The notes under the pieces are model-generated. The model did not search any database. It was not told the DNA's origin and worked only from the letters and a program-made list of their open reading frames with translations. The position numbers and the translations under genes are program-made. 64,000 bases of DNA from assembly GCF_004345665.1 (NCBI RefSeq), contig NZ_SLWR01000004.1, forward strand, positions 1 through 64,000. Reading direction: 5' to 3'. Positions 47,857 through 56,538 of the stretch are shown here, piece after piece (positions within the stretch are counted from its first letter, which is position 1; each line of letters begins with the position of its first letter). The stretch is from Kribbella antiqua (GTDB taxonomy: Bacteria > Actinomycetota > Actinomycetes > Propionibacteriales > Kribbellaceae).

Positions 47857-48171
47857 TCAACCAGGCGAAACGGCCTGGCTCACCTGGAGTGCCCCACCTC
47901 GCCCGACGAACGGATCGTCGCGCAGTAACTCGGCCACGGCAGCCAGATCGTCGGCTTCAAGGATCGAGTAGCCCCCGGCCGGTCCCTCGGCGACGCCGTC
48001 GACGAGACCGTCGCTCGACACCACCGCGGAGCTGCCCAACGGAGCACCAGGATCAACCAAGGCGGAGCCGACCTGGCTGACCCAGGCCATGAACGCGGCC
48101 ATCGCCTGCTGCTTCTCCTCCTCGTTCCGAGGGGGAGAGGCACCGTGGTAGGTCACAAGAAACTTCGCCAT
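47857..48171 (-). CDS. YciI-related family protein
   Basis: A 104-residue dimeric alpha-beta-barrel-type protein: MAKFLVTYHG start, GPAGGYSILEADDLAAVAELLRDDPFV (the family's Asp and His-region equivalent). Members are often partners of sigma factors or act on small molecules; function is unknown. The start ATG 48171 faces the AraC gene across a promoter region containing TGTCCT/AGGACA. Confidence 0.88.
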   Translation of the reverse strand: MAKFLVTYHGASPPRNEEEKQQAMAAFMAWVSQVGSALVDPGAPLGSSAVVSSDGLVDGVAEGPAGGYSILEADDLAAVAELLRDDPFVGRGGALQVSQAVSPG

Positions 48172-48207
48172 GACCACGACGCTACGGGCACGCCTGGGCG
48201 GTCTGAA

Positions 48208-48221
48208 TGTCCTACAGGACA
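48208..48221. promoter_or_regulatory. Palindrome between YciI and AraC genes
   Basis: TGTCCTACAGGACA, 6-bp arms around AC. A further half ACATGTCC follows at 48226-48233. It lies 37 bp before the YciI start and 43 bp before the AraC start, a good position to control both. Confidence 0.6.
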
Positions 48222-48263
48222 CGAGACATGTCCAATCGTCCACCGCCGATTTACCCTGACCGC

Positions 48264-49208
48264 GTGAGTCGCATCAGTCCTCCGTCGGACGACCTCGCCG
48301 AGGTGCTCAAGGCAATCAACGTCCGGAGCACGATCCTGTGTCGCTCGCACTTCACCGCCCCCTGGGCCTTCCGCGTCGACGGCTCGGATCTCGCCAAGTT
48401 CCACATCGTGCTCGACGGCGCGGCATGGCTGGAGCTCGACAGTCCGGCGGAGTCTCATCGGCTCGAAGCCGGCGCCATCGTCGTACTTCCGCGCGGCACC
48501 GGGCACGTCGTACGCGATGAGCCGGGCACCCCCGTGCGCTACCTCGAGGCCATCCTCGCCGATCATCCGCTCGACTCTGCTGGACGCCTGCTGTACGGCG
48601 GTGACGGCCCGAGCAGCACCGTGCTGTGCGGTGCGTTCGACGCCGCCCTCCTGCCCGACGACATGACCGACCTCCTGCCACGGGCTCTGGTGCTGGACCA
48701 GGATGGAAGCGGCAGAGTCACCCGCTGGCTCCAGCCGTTCGCCGATCTGTTGGCCTCGGACGGCGCTGCCCCGGGCGAGGCCGCGGTTCTGGCCAAGGTG
48801 GCCGACGTATTCCTCACTGAGTTCCTCCGGCAGTACCTCACACAGCAGGAGGCTGCCCTGGTACATCAGCCAACCGAAGACGGCGACGGCGCGCCGATCG
48901 CTGCCGCCCTGCGACTCATGCGACGCGATCCACGGGCGCGATGGACGGTCGAGGGCCTCGCGAGGCAGGTCGGAATGTCCCGTACGGCGTTCGCCGCGCA
49001 CTTCCGCGATTCCGTCGGCGAGCCACCTCTCAGCCATCTGACGCGCGTCCGCCTCAGCCAGGGCGCCGGCTATCTGGCCACCACCTCACGCACCATCGCC
49101 GCGATCGCGAGGGACGTCGGCTACGACAACGAATCGTCGTTCTCCAAAGCCTTCAAGCGCCTCTACGGCCGCTCCCCCAGCACCTTCCGCACCGAATGGT
49201 CCGGGTAA
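48264..49208 (+). CDS. AraC family regulator with cupin N-domain
   Basis: A 314-residue regulator. The cupin-like sensor (about 1-190: STILCRSHFTAPWAFRVDGSDLAKFHIVLDGAAWLEL, VVLPRGTGHVV) is followed by a double helix-turn-helix (RWTVEGLARQVGMSRTAFAAHFRDSVGEPP, then TIAAIARDVGYDNESSFSKAFKRLYGRSPSTFR). GTG 48264 is favoured because the upstream in-frame ATGs lie in the palindromic operator region. It is divergent from the YciI gene, its probable target. Confidence 0.88.
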   Translation: MSRISPPSDDLAEVLKAINVRSTILCRSHFTAPWAFRVDGSDLAKFHIVLDGAAWLELDSPAESHRLEAGAIVVLPRGTGHVVRDEPGTPVRYLEAILADHPLDSAGRLLYGGDGPSSTVLCGAFDAALLPDDMTDLLPRALVLDQDGSGRVTRWLQPFADLLASDGAAPGEAAVLAKVADVFLTEFLRQYLTQQEAALVHQPTEDGDGAPIAAALRLMRRDPRARWTVEGLARQVGMSRTAFAAHFRDSVGEPPLSHLTRVRLSQGAGYLATTSRTIAAIARDVGYDNESSFSKAFKRLYGRSPSTFRTEWSG

Positions 49209-49265
49209 CCCGCTTCAAGCGTCGCGGCAGAAGCGTCGCCCACTTAACCCGCTACCCCGCGAGAG

Positions 49266-50342
49266 TCAGACGTTGAAGCGGAATTCGACGACGTCGCCGT
49301 CTTGCATGATGTAGTCCTTGCCTTCCATGCGGACCTTGCCGGCGGAGCGGGCGGCGACCATCGAGCCGGCGTCGACGAGGTCGTCGTACGAGACGATCTC
49401 GGCCTTGATGAAGCCGCGCTGGAAGTCGGTGTGGATGACGCCGGCTGCCTCCGGGGCGGTCGCGCCGCGCTTGATCGTCCAGGCGCGGGCTTCCTTGGGT
49501 CCAGCGGTGAGGTACGTCTGCAGGCCGAGCGTCTCGAACCCGACCCGGGCGAGGACGTCCAGGCCCGGCTCGTCGATACCCATCTCGGCGAGCATCTCGC
49601 GTGCCTCGTCCTCGTCGCCGAGCTCGACCAGCTCGGCCTCGAACTTCGCGTCCAGGAAGATCGCCTCGGCCGGCGCGACCAGATCACGCATCTGCTGCTT
49701 CAGCGCTTCGTCGGCGAGCTCGTCGGCGTCGCAGTTGAAGACGTACAGGTACGGCTTGGCCGTCATCAGCATCAGCTCGCGGATCGCGTCCCGGTCCACG
49801 TCGGTGGCGATGATCGGCGTACCCGCCTCGAGGTGCTTCTGCGCGACCCGGACCGCCTCCAGCACGGCCCCGCTCTCCTTCTTCAGCCGGGCTTCCTTCT
49901 CCAACCGCGGGATCGCCTTCTCGACGGTCTGCAGGTCAGCCAGGATCAGCTCGGTCTGGATCGTGGAGATGTCGTCGGCCGGCGAGACCTTGCCGTCGAC
50001 GTGCGTGACATCGTCGTCGCGGAACACCCGGGTGACCTGACAGATCGCGTCCGACTCGCGAATGTGGCTGAGGAACTTGTTGCCCAGCCCCTCACCCTCG
50101 GACGCACCGCGGACGATGCCGGCGATGTCGACGAACTGCACGGTGGCGGGGATCACCTTGGCAGAACTGAACACCTCGGCCAGCTTCGCCAGCCGCGGGT
50201 CCGGTACGCCGACCACACCGACATTCGGCTCGATCGTCGCGAACGGGTAGTTCGCCGCGAGCACGTTGTTCTTGGTCAGCGCGTTGAACAGGGTGGACTT
50301 GCCCGCGTTGGGGAGCCCGACGATTCCAATGGTGAGTGCCAC
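49266..50342 (-). CDS. ychF: redox-regulated ATPase YchF (OLA1-like)
   Basis: A 358-residue Obg-superfamily P-loop protein that binds ATP and the ribosome. VALTIGIVGLPNAGKSTLFNALTKN (1-25) carries the Walker A motif. FVDIAGIVRGASEGEGLGNKFLSHI (Walker B and switch), the long helical insert and the C-terminal TGS-like domain ending DYIMQDGDVVEFRFNV are all present. GTG 50342 is the family-typical start; the TTG at 50351 is not needed. It is near ispH and xseA, as in mycobacteria. Confidence 0.97.
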   Translation of the reverse strand: MALTIGIVGLPNAGKSTLFNALTKNNVLAANYPFATIEPNVGVVGVPDPRLAKLAEVFSSAKVIPATVQFVDIAGIVRGASEGEGLGNKFLSHIRESDAICQVTRVFRDDDVTHVDGKVSPADDISTIQTELILADLQTVEKAIPRLEKEARLKKESGAVLEAVRVAQKHLEAGTPIIATDVDRDAIRELMLMTAKPYLYVFNCDADELADEALKQQMRDLVAPAEAIFLDAKFEAELVELGDEDEAREMLAEMGIDEPGLDVLARVGFETLGLQTYLTAGPKEARAWTIKRGATAPEAAGVIHTDFQRGFIKAEIVSYDDLVDAGSMVAARSAGKVRMEGKDYIMQDGDVVEFRFNV

Positions 50343-50446
50343 GGGCGTCAAGAGTACGCGTCAACCCCCACCCCACCCCAATCCGCAAGGCCAGCCGACC
50401 TGCACCGGTCCGCGATACAGCCAGCGATCGTGCTGTCTGCTGGGGG

Positions 50447-50977
50447 TCAGGTCACGAAGGATTCGAGTTCGGCGCCATACCAGCGTCGGGTCCGGCCGAG
50501 CGGACGCATGCCCAGGCGGCGGCAGACGGCTAGGGAGGCGTGGTTGTCGGGGCGCACCACCGCGTAGATCTCGTCCAGCCCGGCCCGGAACCCGTGCGCG
50601 ATCGCCGCCCGGGCAGCCTCCGTCGCGAGGCCCCGGCCCCAGGAATCGGGATGGAGATGCCAGCCGACCTCGATTTCCCCCTTGCTCTGGGTCCCGTCGG
50701 ACGGATCGGGCAGGGGAACGAGCAACACAGTCCCCGCGATGCTCCCCGTCGACCGCTCCTCGACCGCCCAGACGCCGTACAGCGGGTCCGTGTTCCGCTC
50801 GTTCCAGCGTTCGATCAGCCGGGTCGCGGCGCCGCGGTCTGTCATCACCCGTGGCTCGGCACCGAGCCAGCGCGACACCTCCCAGCGCCGGTAGATGTCG
50901 AACACCCGGTCCCCATCGGCGTCCGCCCAGTCGCGCACCACGAGCCGGTCGGTCTCGTAGACCACCTTCGGATTCAT
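50447..50977 (-). CDS. GNAT family N-acetyltransferase (RimJ/RimL-like)
   Basis: A 176-residue acetyltransferase. VYETDRLVVRDWADADGDRVFDIYRRWEVSRWLG (6-39) is the RimJ/RimL-type opening, HLHPDSWGRGLATEAARAAI (about 110-130) the acetyl-CoA motif, and DNHASLAVCRRLGMRPLGRTRRWYG the C-terminal end. The target amine is unknown. ATG 50977 has a strong ribosome site (GGGAGGTG). It is divergent from the DUF817 gene. Confidence 0.9.
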   Translation of the reverse strand: MNPKVVYETDRLVVRDWADADGDRVFDIYRRWEVSRWLGAEPRVMTDRGAATRLIERWNERNTDPLYGVWAVEERSTGSIAGTVLLVPLPDPSDGTQSKGEIEVGWHLHPDSWGRGLATEAARAAIAHGFRAGLDEIYAVVRPDNHASLAVCRRLGMRPLGRTRRWYGAELESFVT

Positions 50978-51095
50978 CGGCGGCACACCTCCCCATCCCT
51001 TGCCGTTCAAATACCCATCCGAACCAGCCAAGGGCAAGCGACGTCTCCAGTCTGTGACCAGTTGGAGAGTTCGCAGCGGTGATCGACCACGCTTC

Positions 51096-51953
51096 GTGAC
51101 CAGTTGCCTCCAATTCCTGAGGTTCGGCTGGCTCGAGGCGGTCTCGTGCCTGTTCCCGATCTGCCTGTTCGCCGGCCTCGCCGTCTCCAGGTACGTCGAC
51201 CTCCCGATCCCCCGCTACGACGCTCTGCTCGTGTACTGCGTAGGTCTGACCCTCCTGTTCTGGCTCGTCCGGCTGGAGACCTGGCGCGAGGTCGCGGTGA
51301 TCTTCGGGTTCCACCTGGTCGGGCTCGGGCTGGAACTGTTCAAGGTGCGCGTCGGCTCGTGGCAGTACCCGGGTGACGCCTACACCAAGATCGGCGGGGT
51401 GCCGCTGTTCGCCGGCTTCATGTACGCCGCGGTCGGCAGCTACCTCTGCCAGGCGTGGCGCCGGTTCGACCTGCGCGTGAGCGGCTACCGCCCCGTGCTG
51501 ACCACGATCCTCGCGCTGCTGATCTACGCCAACTTCTTCACCCACCACTGGATCGTGGACCTGCGAATCCCGATCGCGCTGGGGCTGCTCGTCGTACTGC
51601 GTCGTACCTGGGTCTTCTACACAGTCGGCGTACGGCGGTATCGGATGCCGCTCGCGGTGTCGTTCGGGCTGATCGGCTTCTTCCTGTGGGTGGCGGAGAA
51701 TTTCGGCACGTTCCTGGACGCGTGGAACTACCCCGACCAGGTCGACGTGTGGCGACTGGTGCATCCGGCGAAGTTCGGCGCTTGGGCGTTGCTGGTCAGC
51801 ATGAGCTTCGTCCTGGTCGCGAGTGTCAAGTCGCTGGAAGGGCGGCTCTACCACCGCGGCACGGCGGCCACCGTCGCGACGCCGAAGGCGACCGACGTCA
51901 ACGCGGATGAGATCTCTCCGCAACATCAGGATGCCAACCAGATCAGCGATTGA
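51096..51953 (+). CDS. DUF817 family membrane protein
   Basis: A 285-residue integral membrane protein with about eight helices (FGWLEAVSCLFPICLFAGLAV, LLVYCVGLTLLFWLV, EVAVIFGFHLVGLGLELF and so on). HxxG and RVGSWQYPGDAYTKIGGVPLFAGFMYAAVG, as well as FFTHHW, are conserved features of DUF817. Function unknown. GTG 51096 (VTSCLQFLRFGWLEA) is preferred; an in-frame GTG at 51054 sits in a direct repeat of GTGACCAGTTG and is less likely. Confidence 0.85.
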   Translation: MTSCLQFLRFGWLEAVSCLFPICLFAGLAVSRYVDLPIPRYDALLVYCVGLTLLFWLVRLETWREVAVIFGFHLVGLGLELFKVRVGSWQYPGDAYTKIGGVPLFAGFMYAAVGSYLCQAWRRFDLRVSGYRPVLTTILALLIYANFFTHHWIVDLRIPIALGLLVVLRRTWVFYTVGVRRYRMPLAVSFGLIGFFLWVAENFGTFLDAWNYPDQVDVWRLVHPAKFGAWALLVSMSFVLVASVKSLEGRLYHRGTAATVATPKATDVNADEISPQHQDANQISD

Positions 51954-51975
51954 CGCGTCTCTCATGGTGTCCGGT

Positions 51976-52052
51976 ACAGCACACACGTGGGTAGGGCGCC
52001 TGACGGCAAGGTGCGTGTGGGCTGTGCGCTTGTGAGGCTCCTTCGGGGGAGC
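51976..52052 (+). promoter_or_regulatory. Structured leader before secreted deacetylase
   Basis: ACAGCACACACG (51976-51987) can pair with CGTGTGGGCTGT (52014-52025), around an inner stem GCGCCT/AGGTGC. A second stem-loop, GCTCC TTCGGG GGAGC, follows at 52037-52052, 37 bp before the ATG. Two stacked stems in a 110-bp untranslated region suggest RNA-level control or a terminator. I could not match it to a known riboswitch class. Confidence 0.45.
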
Positions 52053-52089
52053 AACCGGGTTACATCCGCCTGATCTGCAAGGGAGCATC

Positions 52090-52857
52090 ATGTCCCGTAA
52101 GTTTGCTGCGATCGTCGCGAGCGGGTCGGCTTTGGCCTTTCTCGTCATCGGTTCGCTGATCGCCATCGCGCTGGGCAACGTCCGGCCACCGACGCCTGCC
52201 GCAGCGTCGACCACGCCGAGTGTCACGCCTAGCGCGACGCCGACGTCCACTCCCAGCGTGAACGCGCCGTCCACAGCGCACCAGCCGACTCCGAACCCGA
52301 CCGCAGCTCTTGCTGCAGGCAACAAAAAGGTACTGTTCCTCACCTTCGACGACGGGCCGGACCCGGTCTGGACGCCCGAGGTGCTGGCCGTGCTGGCGAA
52401 GTACGACGCCCATGCGACCTTCTTCGAGCTCGGCAGCATGCAGGCCGCGCACCCCGGACTGCGCGAACAGGTGCTTGCCGCTGGCAACACCATCGGCAGC
52501 CACTCGATCACGCACCCGCAGCTGACCGCCATCTCCCCCGCCAGACGGCACCACGAGATCTTCGACGGCCCTCGGTCGACCTGCTTCCGGCCGCCGTACG
52601 GCGCCACGAACGCGAAGGTCCGCGCCGACATCAAGGCGGCCGGCATGGTCCAGGTGCTCTGGGACGTCGACCCGCGCGACTGGGCCCGGCCCGGGACGAA
52701 CGCGATCGTGCAGAACATCCTCACGCACGCGCACCGGCGCAATATCATCCTGCTGCATGACGGCGGCGGGAACCGTTCGCAGACCATTGCCGCTCTGGAC
52801 AAGGTTCTCCCCCTTCTGAAGGCGCAGGGCTACTCGTTCCCCGCGATGGACTGCTGA
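52090..52857 (+). CDS. secreted polysaccharide deacetylase (NodB domain)
   Basis: A 255-residue protein. An N-terminal membrane anchor or signal (5-29) and a Pro/Ser/Thr linker (33-75) lead to a complete NodB domain: LTFDDGPD (D87 and D88), SHSITHPQ (metal H138 and H142), FRPPYGA, the DPRDW motif and LLHDGGG. It should deacetylate peptidoglycan, chitin or xylan outside the cell. ATG 52090 has AAGGGAG upstream. It is preceded by a structured leader. Confidence 0.92.
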   Translation: MSRKFAAIVASGSALAFLVIGSLIAIALGNVRPPTPAAASTTPSVTPSATPTSTPSVNAPSTAHQPTPNPTAALAAGNKKVLFLTFDDGPDPVWTPEVLAVLAKYDAHATFFELGSMQAAHPGLREQVLAAGNTIGSHSITHPQLTAISPARRHHEIFDGPRSTCFRPPYGATNAKVRADIKAAGMVQVLWDVDPRDWARPGTNAIVQNILTHAHRRNIILLHDGGGNRSQTIAALDKVLPLLKAQGYSFPAMDC

Positions 52858-52991
52858 CCTCCACCTTCTCCGGCCAGGGCTGCGCTCACCATGAACTGAT
52901 CCGGCACTGATCCGGCATCTTTCCGGAACTCTCCCGGCAATCTGGGCGATCCGTTCGAAAACTGTCGGCGGCGTTCGGCACTATCGGTGAC

Positions 52992-54161
52992 ATGACCGGT
53001 ACGACGACGTTGTTGCTGCTGCTGTTCCTCGCGGTGGGGTTGCTGCTCGGGGCTGTGTTCGGCGTGCTTTGGGTGCGCGGACGAGACGGCGCTGCCCTTG
53101 CGCGGGTGACAGCTGAGCGGGACGCCGCCGAGGACCGCGTCGTAGAGCTGACGCAGGAGCGGACCACGGTTGGGCAACAGATGTCCGGGCAGGCGGTGGT
53201 GAAGGATGCGCTGGATCGCCTGCACGCGCAGCTGAATCAGCTCGAGCAGGGTCGGGCCGCATGGCAGAGCCAGCTTCATCAACAGGTCAACGAAGTGCGT
53301 ATGAGCGGCGAGGCGCTGCGACGCGAGACGGCATCGTTGTCGACCGCATTGCGCAAACCGCAGGTGCGCGGGCGGTGGGGCGAGCTTCATCTCCGCCGGA
53401 CTGTCGAGCTGGCCGGCATGGTCGCGCACTGCGATTTCACCGAGCAGACGACAACCGTCGGCGAAGACGGGCTGCTGCGTCCTGACCTCGTGGTGAGACT
53501 TGCCGAGGGCAAGAATCTGGTCGTCGATTCGAAGGTGCCGCTCGCCGCATTCCTGGAGGCCGCCGAATCCGACGACGCAGGGTTCCGCGAGGAGCGGTTG
53601 CTGGCGCACGCTCGGCACCTGCGAACGCACGTCGATCAGCTGGCGTCGAAGGCGTACTGGACACGTCTGTCGCCATCACCGGAGTTCGTCATTCTCTTCG
53701 TGCCCGGCGAGTCGTTCCTGTCCGCCGCTCTCGATGTCGAGCCGTCCTTGCTCGAGTACGCCGCCGAACGCCGGGTGATCCTGGCGACGCCAACGACGCT
53801 CATCGCCACCTTGCGCGCGGCGGCGTACGCCTGGAACCAGTCGGCCCTGACCGAATCGGCGCAGCAGGTCTTCGAGTTGGGACGCGAACTGTACGAGCGC
53901 CTCAGCACCATGGGCGAGCACCTCGGCCGAGTCGGCCGGTCGCTGACCTCCGCTGTCGAGGCGTACAACGGTACGGTCGGATCGTTCGAGCGGCGGGTGT
54001 TCATCACGGCCCGCAAGCTGAGGGACCTCCACGTGACCGAGGCCGAGTTGACCGCGATGGAGTCCATCGAGTCCTCCGTCCGCCCACTCACCGCACCAGA
54101 GTTCCTCGCCCTCGAGGACCGCGAATCAACCCGCCGCTGGCCACCGCCGCAGGCCGGCTAA
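52992..54161 (+). CDS. rmuC: DNA recombination protein RmuC
   Basis: A 389-residue protein with one N-terminal membrane helix (5-27), a coiled coil (30-120) and the conserved RmuC domain with GRWGELHLRRTVELAGM, LVVDSKVPLAAFLEA, VILFVPGESFLSAA and the PD-(D/E)xK-like core. It limits recombination at inverted repeats, by family knowledge from E. coli. All key segments are present and the length is normal. It is followed by a small hairpin at 54205-54222 (CTGTCGG/CCGACAG). Confidence 0.92.
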   Translation: MTGTTTLLLLLFLAVGLLLGAVFGVLWVRGRDGAALARVTAERDAAEDRVVELTQERTTVGQQMSGQAVVKDALDRLHAQLNQLEQGRAAWQSQLHQQVNEVRMSGEALRRETASLSTALRKPQVRGRWGELHLRRTVELAGMVAHCDFTEQTTTVGEDGLLRPDLVVRLAEGKNLVVDSKVPLAAFLEAAESDDAGFREERLLAHARHLRTHVDQLASKAYWTRLSPSPEFVILFVPGESFLSAALDVEPSLLEYAAERRVILATPTTLIATLRAAAYAWNQSALTESAQQVFELGRELYERLSTMGEHLGRVGRSLTSAVEAYNGTVGSFERRVFITARKLRDLHVTEAELTAMESIESSVRPLTAPEFLALEDRESTRRWPPPQAG

Positions 54162-54259
54162 TCGCCGACCGCCCATCGCTTGCCCCAGGCAACCGGTAGG
54201 TCGGCTGTCGGAAAGCCGACAGAGGCTCGGCATTGACATCAGTGGCGGGCTATAGCAGC

Positions 54260-54275
54260 GTGAGAGCGCTCTCAC
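54260..54275. promoter_or_regulatory. LacI-type palindromic operator before GH64 gene
   Basis: GTGAGAGCGCTCTCAC is a perfect 16-base palindrome centred on GCGC, close to the CebR/LacI consensus TGGGAGCGCTCCCA. It lies 67 bp upstream of the GH64 start. It suggests repression until glucan breakdown products appear. Confidence 0.82.
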
Positions 54276-54342
54276 CGTCGGTGATCAACCGTCCCTCGCC
54301 GACTGGGTCACCTTCTCGTACGGGACAGCCTGAGGAGGAGCT

Positions 54343-55545
54343 GTGCGCATCAAGCATCATCTGCAGGTGATCGTCGCGGCTGTGGCGACCGTTGCCGGCG
54401 TACTGATTAGCAGCGTCGGCAGGCCGGTGGAAGCTGCACCGGGCGAGGCTGTGCCCGCGACTATTCCGTTGAAGGTCACGAACAACTCGGGTCGCGCGGA
54501 TCCCGTGTACGTCTACAACCTCGGGACCAACCTGGCCACCGGGCAGCAGGGCTGGGCCGATGCCGCGGGCAACTTTCACGCCTGGCCCGCTGGCGGCAAT
54601 CCGCCGACACCCGCGCCGGACGCGTCGATCCCCGGGCCGGCCAACGGGCAGTCCGTGACACTCAGGATGCCGAAGTTCTCCGGCCGCGTGTACTTCTCCT
54701 ACGGTCAGAAGCTCGTCTTCAAACTCACCACCGGCGGCTTGGTCCAGCCCGCAGTACAGAATCCGAGCGATCCGAATCGCAACATCCTGTTCAACTGGTC
54801 CGAGTACACGCTCAACGACTCCGGTCTGTGGATCAACAGCACCCAAGTCGACATGTTCTCCGCTCCATACGCCGTCGGTGTGCAACTTCCCGACGGCACG
54901 ACAAGGACGACAGGTCACCTCAAGCCAGGCGGATACAACGGCTTCTACACCGCGCTTCGCGGCCAGCCGGACTGGGCGGGCCTGATCCAGACCGCGCCGG
55001 ACGGATCCGTACTGCGCGCACTCGCACCCCTGTACGGCGTCGAGACCGGCGCGCTCCCGGCGAGTGCGATGGACGACTACGTGAACCGGGTCTGGTCGAA
55101 GTACAGCTCACAAACGTTGACCGTCACACCTTTCGCCGATCAGCCGAACACCAGGTACTTCGGTCGCATCGCCGGCAACGTCATGAACTTCACCGACAGC
55201 TCGGGCGCGACTGTCACGTCGTTCCAGAAACCGGATTCGGCCAGCATCTTCGGCTGCTTCAAGTTGCTCGACGCACCGAACGACCTGGTCCGCGGCCCGA
55301 TCTCCCGCACCCTCTGCGCCGGCTACAACCGCTCGACGCTGCTGGCGAACCCAAACCAGCCAGACCCCAACTCCGCCGGCTTCTATCTCGACTCCGTCAC
55401 CAACCACTACGCCCGCGCAGTCCACGCACAAATGGCCGACGGCAAGGCATACGCCTTCGCCTTCGATGACGTAGGCAACCACGAATCCCTAGTCCACGAC
55501 AGCAACCCTCAACAAGCCAACCTCTCCCTCGACCCACTCAGTTGA
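54343..55545 (+). CDS. secreted glycoside hydrolase family 64 beta-1,3-glucanase
   Basis: A 400-residue exported enzyme. Signal peptide about 1-32 (HLQVIVAAVATVAGVLISSV, AEA-type cleavage). The thaumatin-like/GH64 fold includes IPLKVTNNSGRADPVYVYNLG, WPAGGNPPTPAPDASIPGP, RVYFSYGQKLVFKL and DVGNHESLVHDSNPQQANLSLDPL. GH64 enzymes release laminaripentaose from fungal beta-1,3-glucan. The substrate is inferred from the family. GTG 54343 has GAGGAGG upstream. A LacI-type palindrome suggests sugar control. Confidence 0.9.
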   Translation: MRIKHHLQVIVAAVATVAGVLISSVGRPVEAAPGEAVPATIPLKVTNNSGRADPVYVYNLGTNLATGQQGWADAAGNFHAWPAGGNPPTPAPDASIPGPANGQSVTLRMPKFSGRVYFSYGQKLVFKLTTGGLVQPAVQNPSDPNRNILFNWSEYTLNDSGLWINSTQVDMFSAPYAVGVQLPDGTTRTTGHLKPGGYNGFYTALRGQPDWAGLIQTAPDGSVLRALAPLYGVETGALPASAMDDYVNRVWSKYSSQTLTVTPFADQPNTRYFGRIAGNVMNFTDSSGATVTSFQKPDSASIFGCFKLLDAPNDLVRGPISRTLCAGYNRSTLLANPNQPDPNSAGFYLDSVTNHYARAVHAQMADGKAYAFAFDDVGNHESLVHDSNPQQANLSLDPLS

Positions 55546-55924
55546 AGATGGATCGGTCACGTAGACGGCCGTCCGGGCAACAACACACCGAATGGCGCCG
55601 ATCGGTCAGCTCCATTTGAAGGCTGCGGGCGGGGCCGCCCGCCGGAAGGGCTGGCGCCAGGGACGCCCACACCTGGAGAACTGGGGCCGAGGATCGAGGC
55701 TCGGCAGTCGCTTGCAGGGCTCTAGTCGGTCGCGCCTGGAGGTCCCGGGGCTGGACAGCCCCTTGAAACATGTGGCGGGCTGCCCCAACTTCGCCTCCTG
55801 CCGAGCTAGACGGCCGACGGCGGAGGCGGAGGCGGAGGCTGAGGCTGGGCGGCCTCCGAGCTGCGACCAGTCGGGGCTGCATGAGCTCTTGACGGATTGG
55901 TTGGTTAGTGGCAGCTTACCGTTC
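55546..55924. other. 379-bp region without a supported gene
   Basis: It contains GCGGGCGGGGCCGCCCGC (55625-55642), a GC-rich palindrome that may end the GH64 transcript, and a run of GGAGGC/GAGGCT units near 55820-55850. Open frames on both strands are low complexity and lack ribosome sites. The direct repeat GGATTGGTTG (55894 and 55937) straddles the start of the next gene. Confidence 0.5.
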
Positions 55925-56434
55925 GTGGGGACTTACGGATTGGTTGAGGCGGCGGGGCCGGTGCTGGATGCGCTGGGGGATCCGACGCGGCGGGCGATTC
56001 TGGAGACGTTGCGGCGGGGCGGGCCTAGTTCGGTCAGTGCGTTGGCTGAGCGGATTCCCGTCAGCCGGCCGGCGATCTCGCAACACCTCAAGGTGCTCGG
56101 GGCGGTGGGGCTGGTGGATCACGAGTCGCGCGGCACGCGGAACATCTACCGCGTCGACCGCACCGGCCTCGACGAACTGCGGGACTGGCTGGACCAGTTC
56201 TGGTCTGACGCGTTGGACGCGTACGCCGACCACATTCGCCGCACGGAGGTCGAGCACGCAGACGTACGACGTGCCGAGGCCGAGCACGCGGATGTACGAC
56301 ACGCCGAGCGCACGGACGAGCGAGGGAGCGAGGCCGGGCAGGCGGACGAGCCCGCCGGCGAGCACCGGCGCATGGATGAGCGGCGCGGCGAGGCCGGGCA
56401 CGCAGACGACGTCTTGCGGCCGGGCAAGCGGTGA
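55925..56434 (+). CDS. ArsR family regulator with repetitive charged tail
   Basis: A 169-residue regulator. The winged helix (AGPVLDALGDPTRRAILETLRRGGPSSVSALAERIPVSRPAISQHLKVLGAVGLV) is a metal-free ArsR type. The last 60 residues are a loosely repeated Arg/Glu/Asp/His-rich tail (EVEHADVRRAEAEHADVRHAE, then DERGSEAGQADE and DERRGEAGHADD), not normal for the family. Starts GTG 55925; no good ribosome site. Followed by an SRPBCC gene as at 40237. Confidence 0.82.
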   Translation: MGTYGLVEAAGPVLDALGDPTRRAILETLRRGGPSSVSALAERIPVSRPAISQHLKVLGAVGLVDHESRGTRNIYRVDRTGLDELRDWLDQFWSDALDAYADHIRRTEVEHADVRRAEAEHADVRHAERTDERGSEAGQADEPAGEHRRMDERRGEAGHADDVLRPGKR

Positions 56435-56538
56435 ACGGCCTCCGAGGTCCGGCGCGTGGTGAACGGCGTACAGGCAGGGCCGGGTAGGCGACGTACCGGA
56501 GCCTAGGCGTGGATAACGAGCTACTGAGGAGGACGGGG

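Noticed and set aside
51976-52052. Known riboswitch (cyclic di-AMP or cobalamin class)
   Set aside because: The conserved sequence blocks of these classes could not be found in the right order, so only a structured leader is reported.
55810-55860. GGAGGC-type tandem repeat as a functional element
   Set aside because: Short, imperfect, GC-rich and without a symmetric or phased structure; probably simple-sequence drift.
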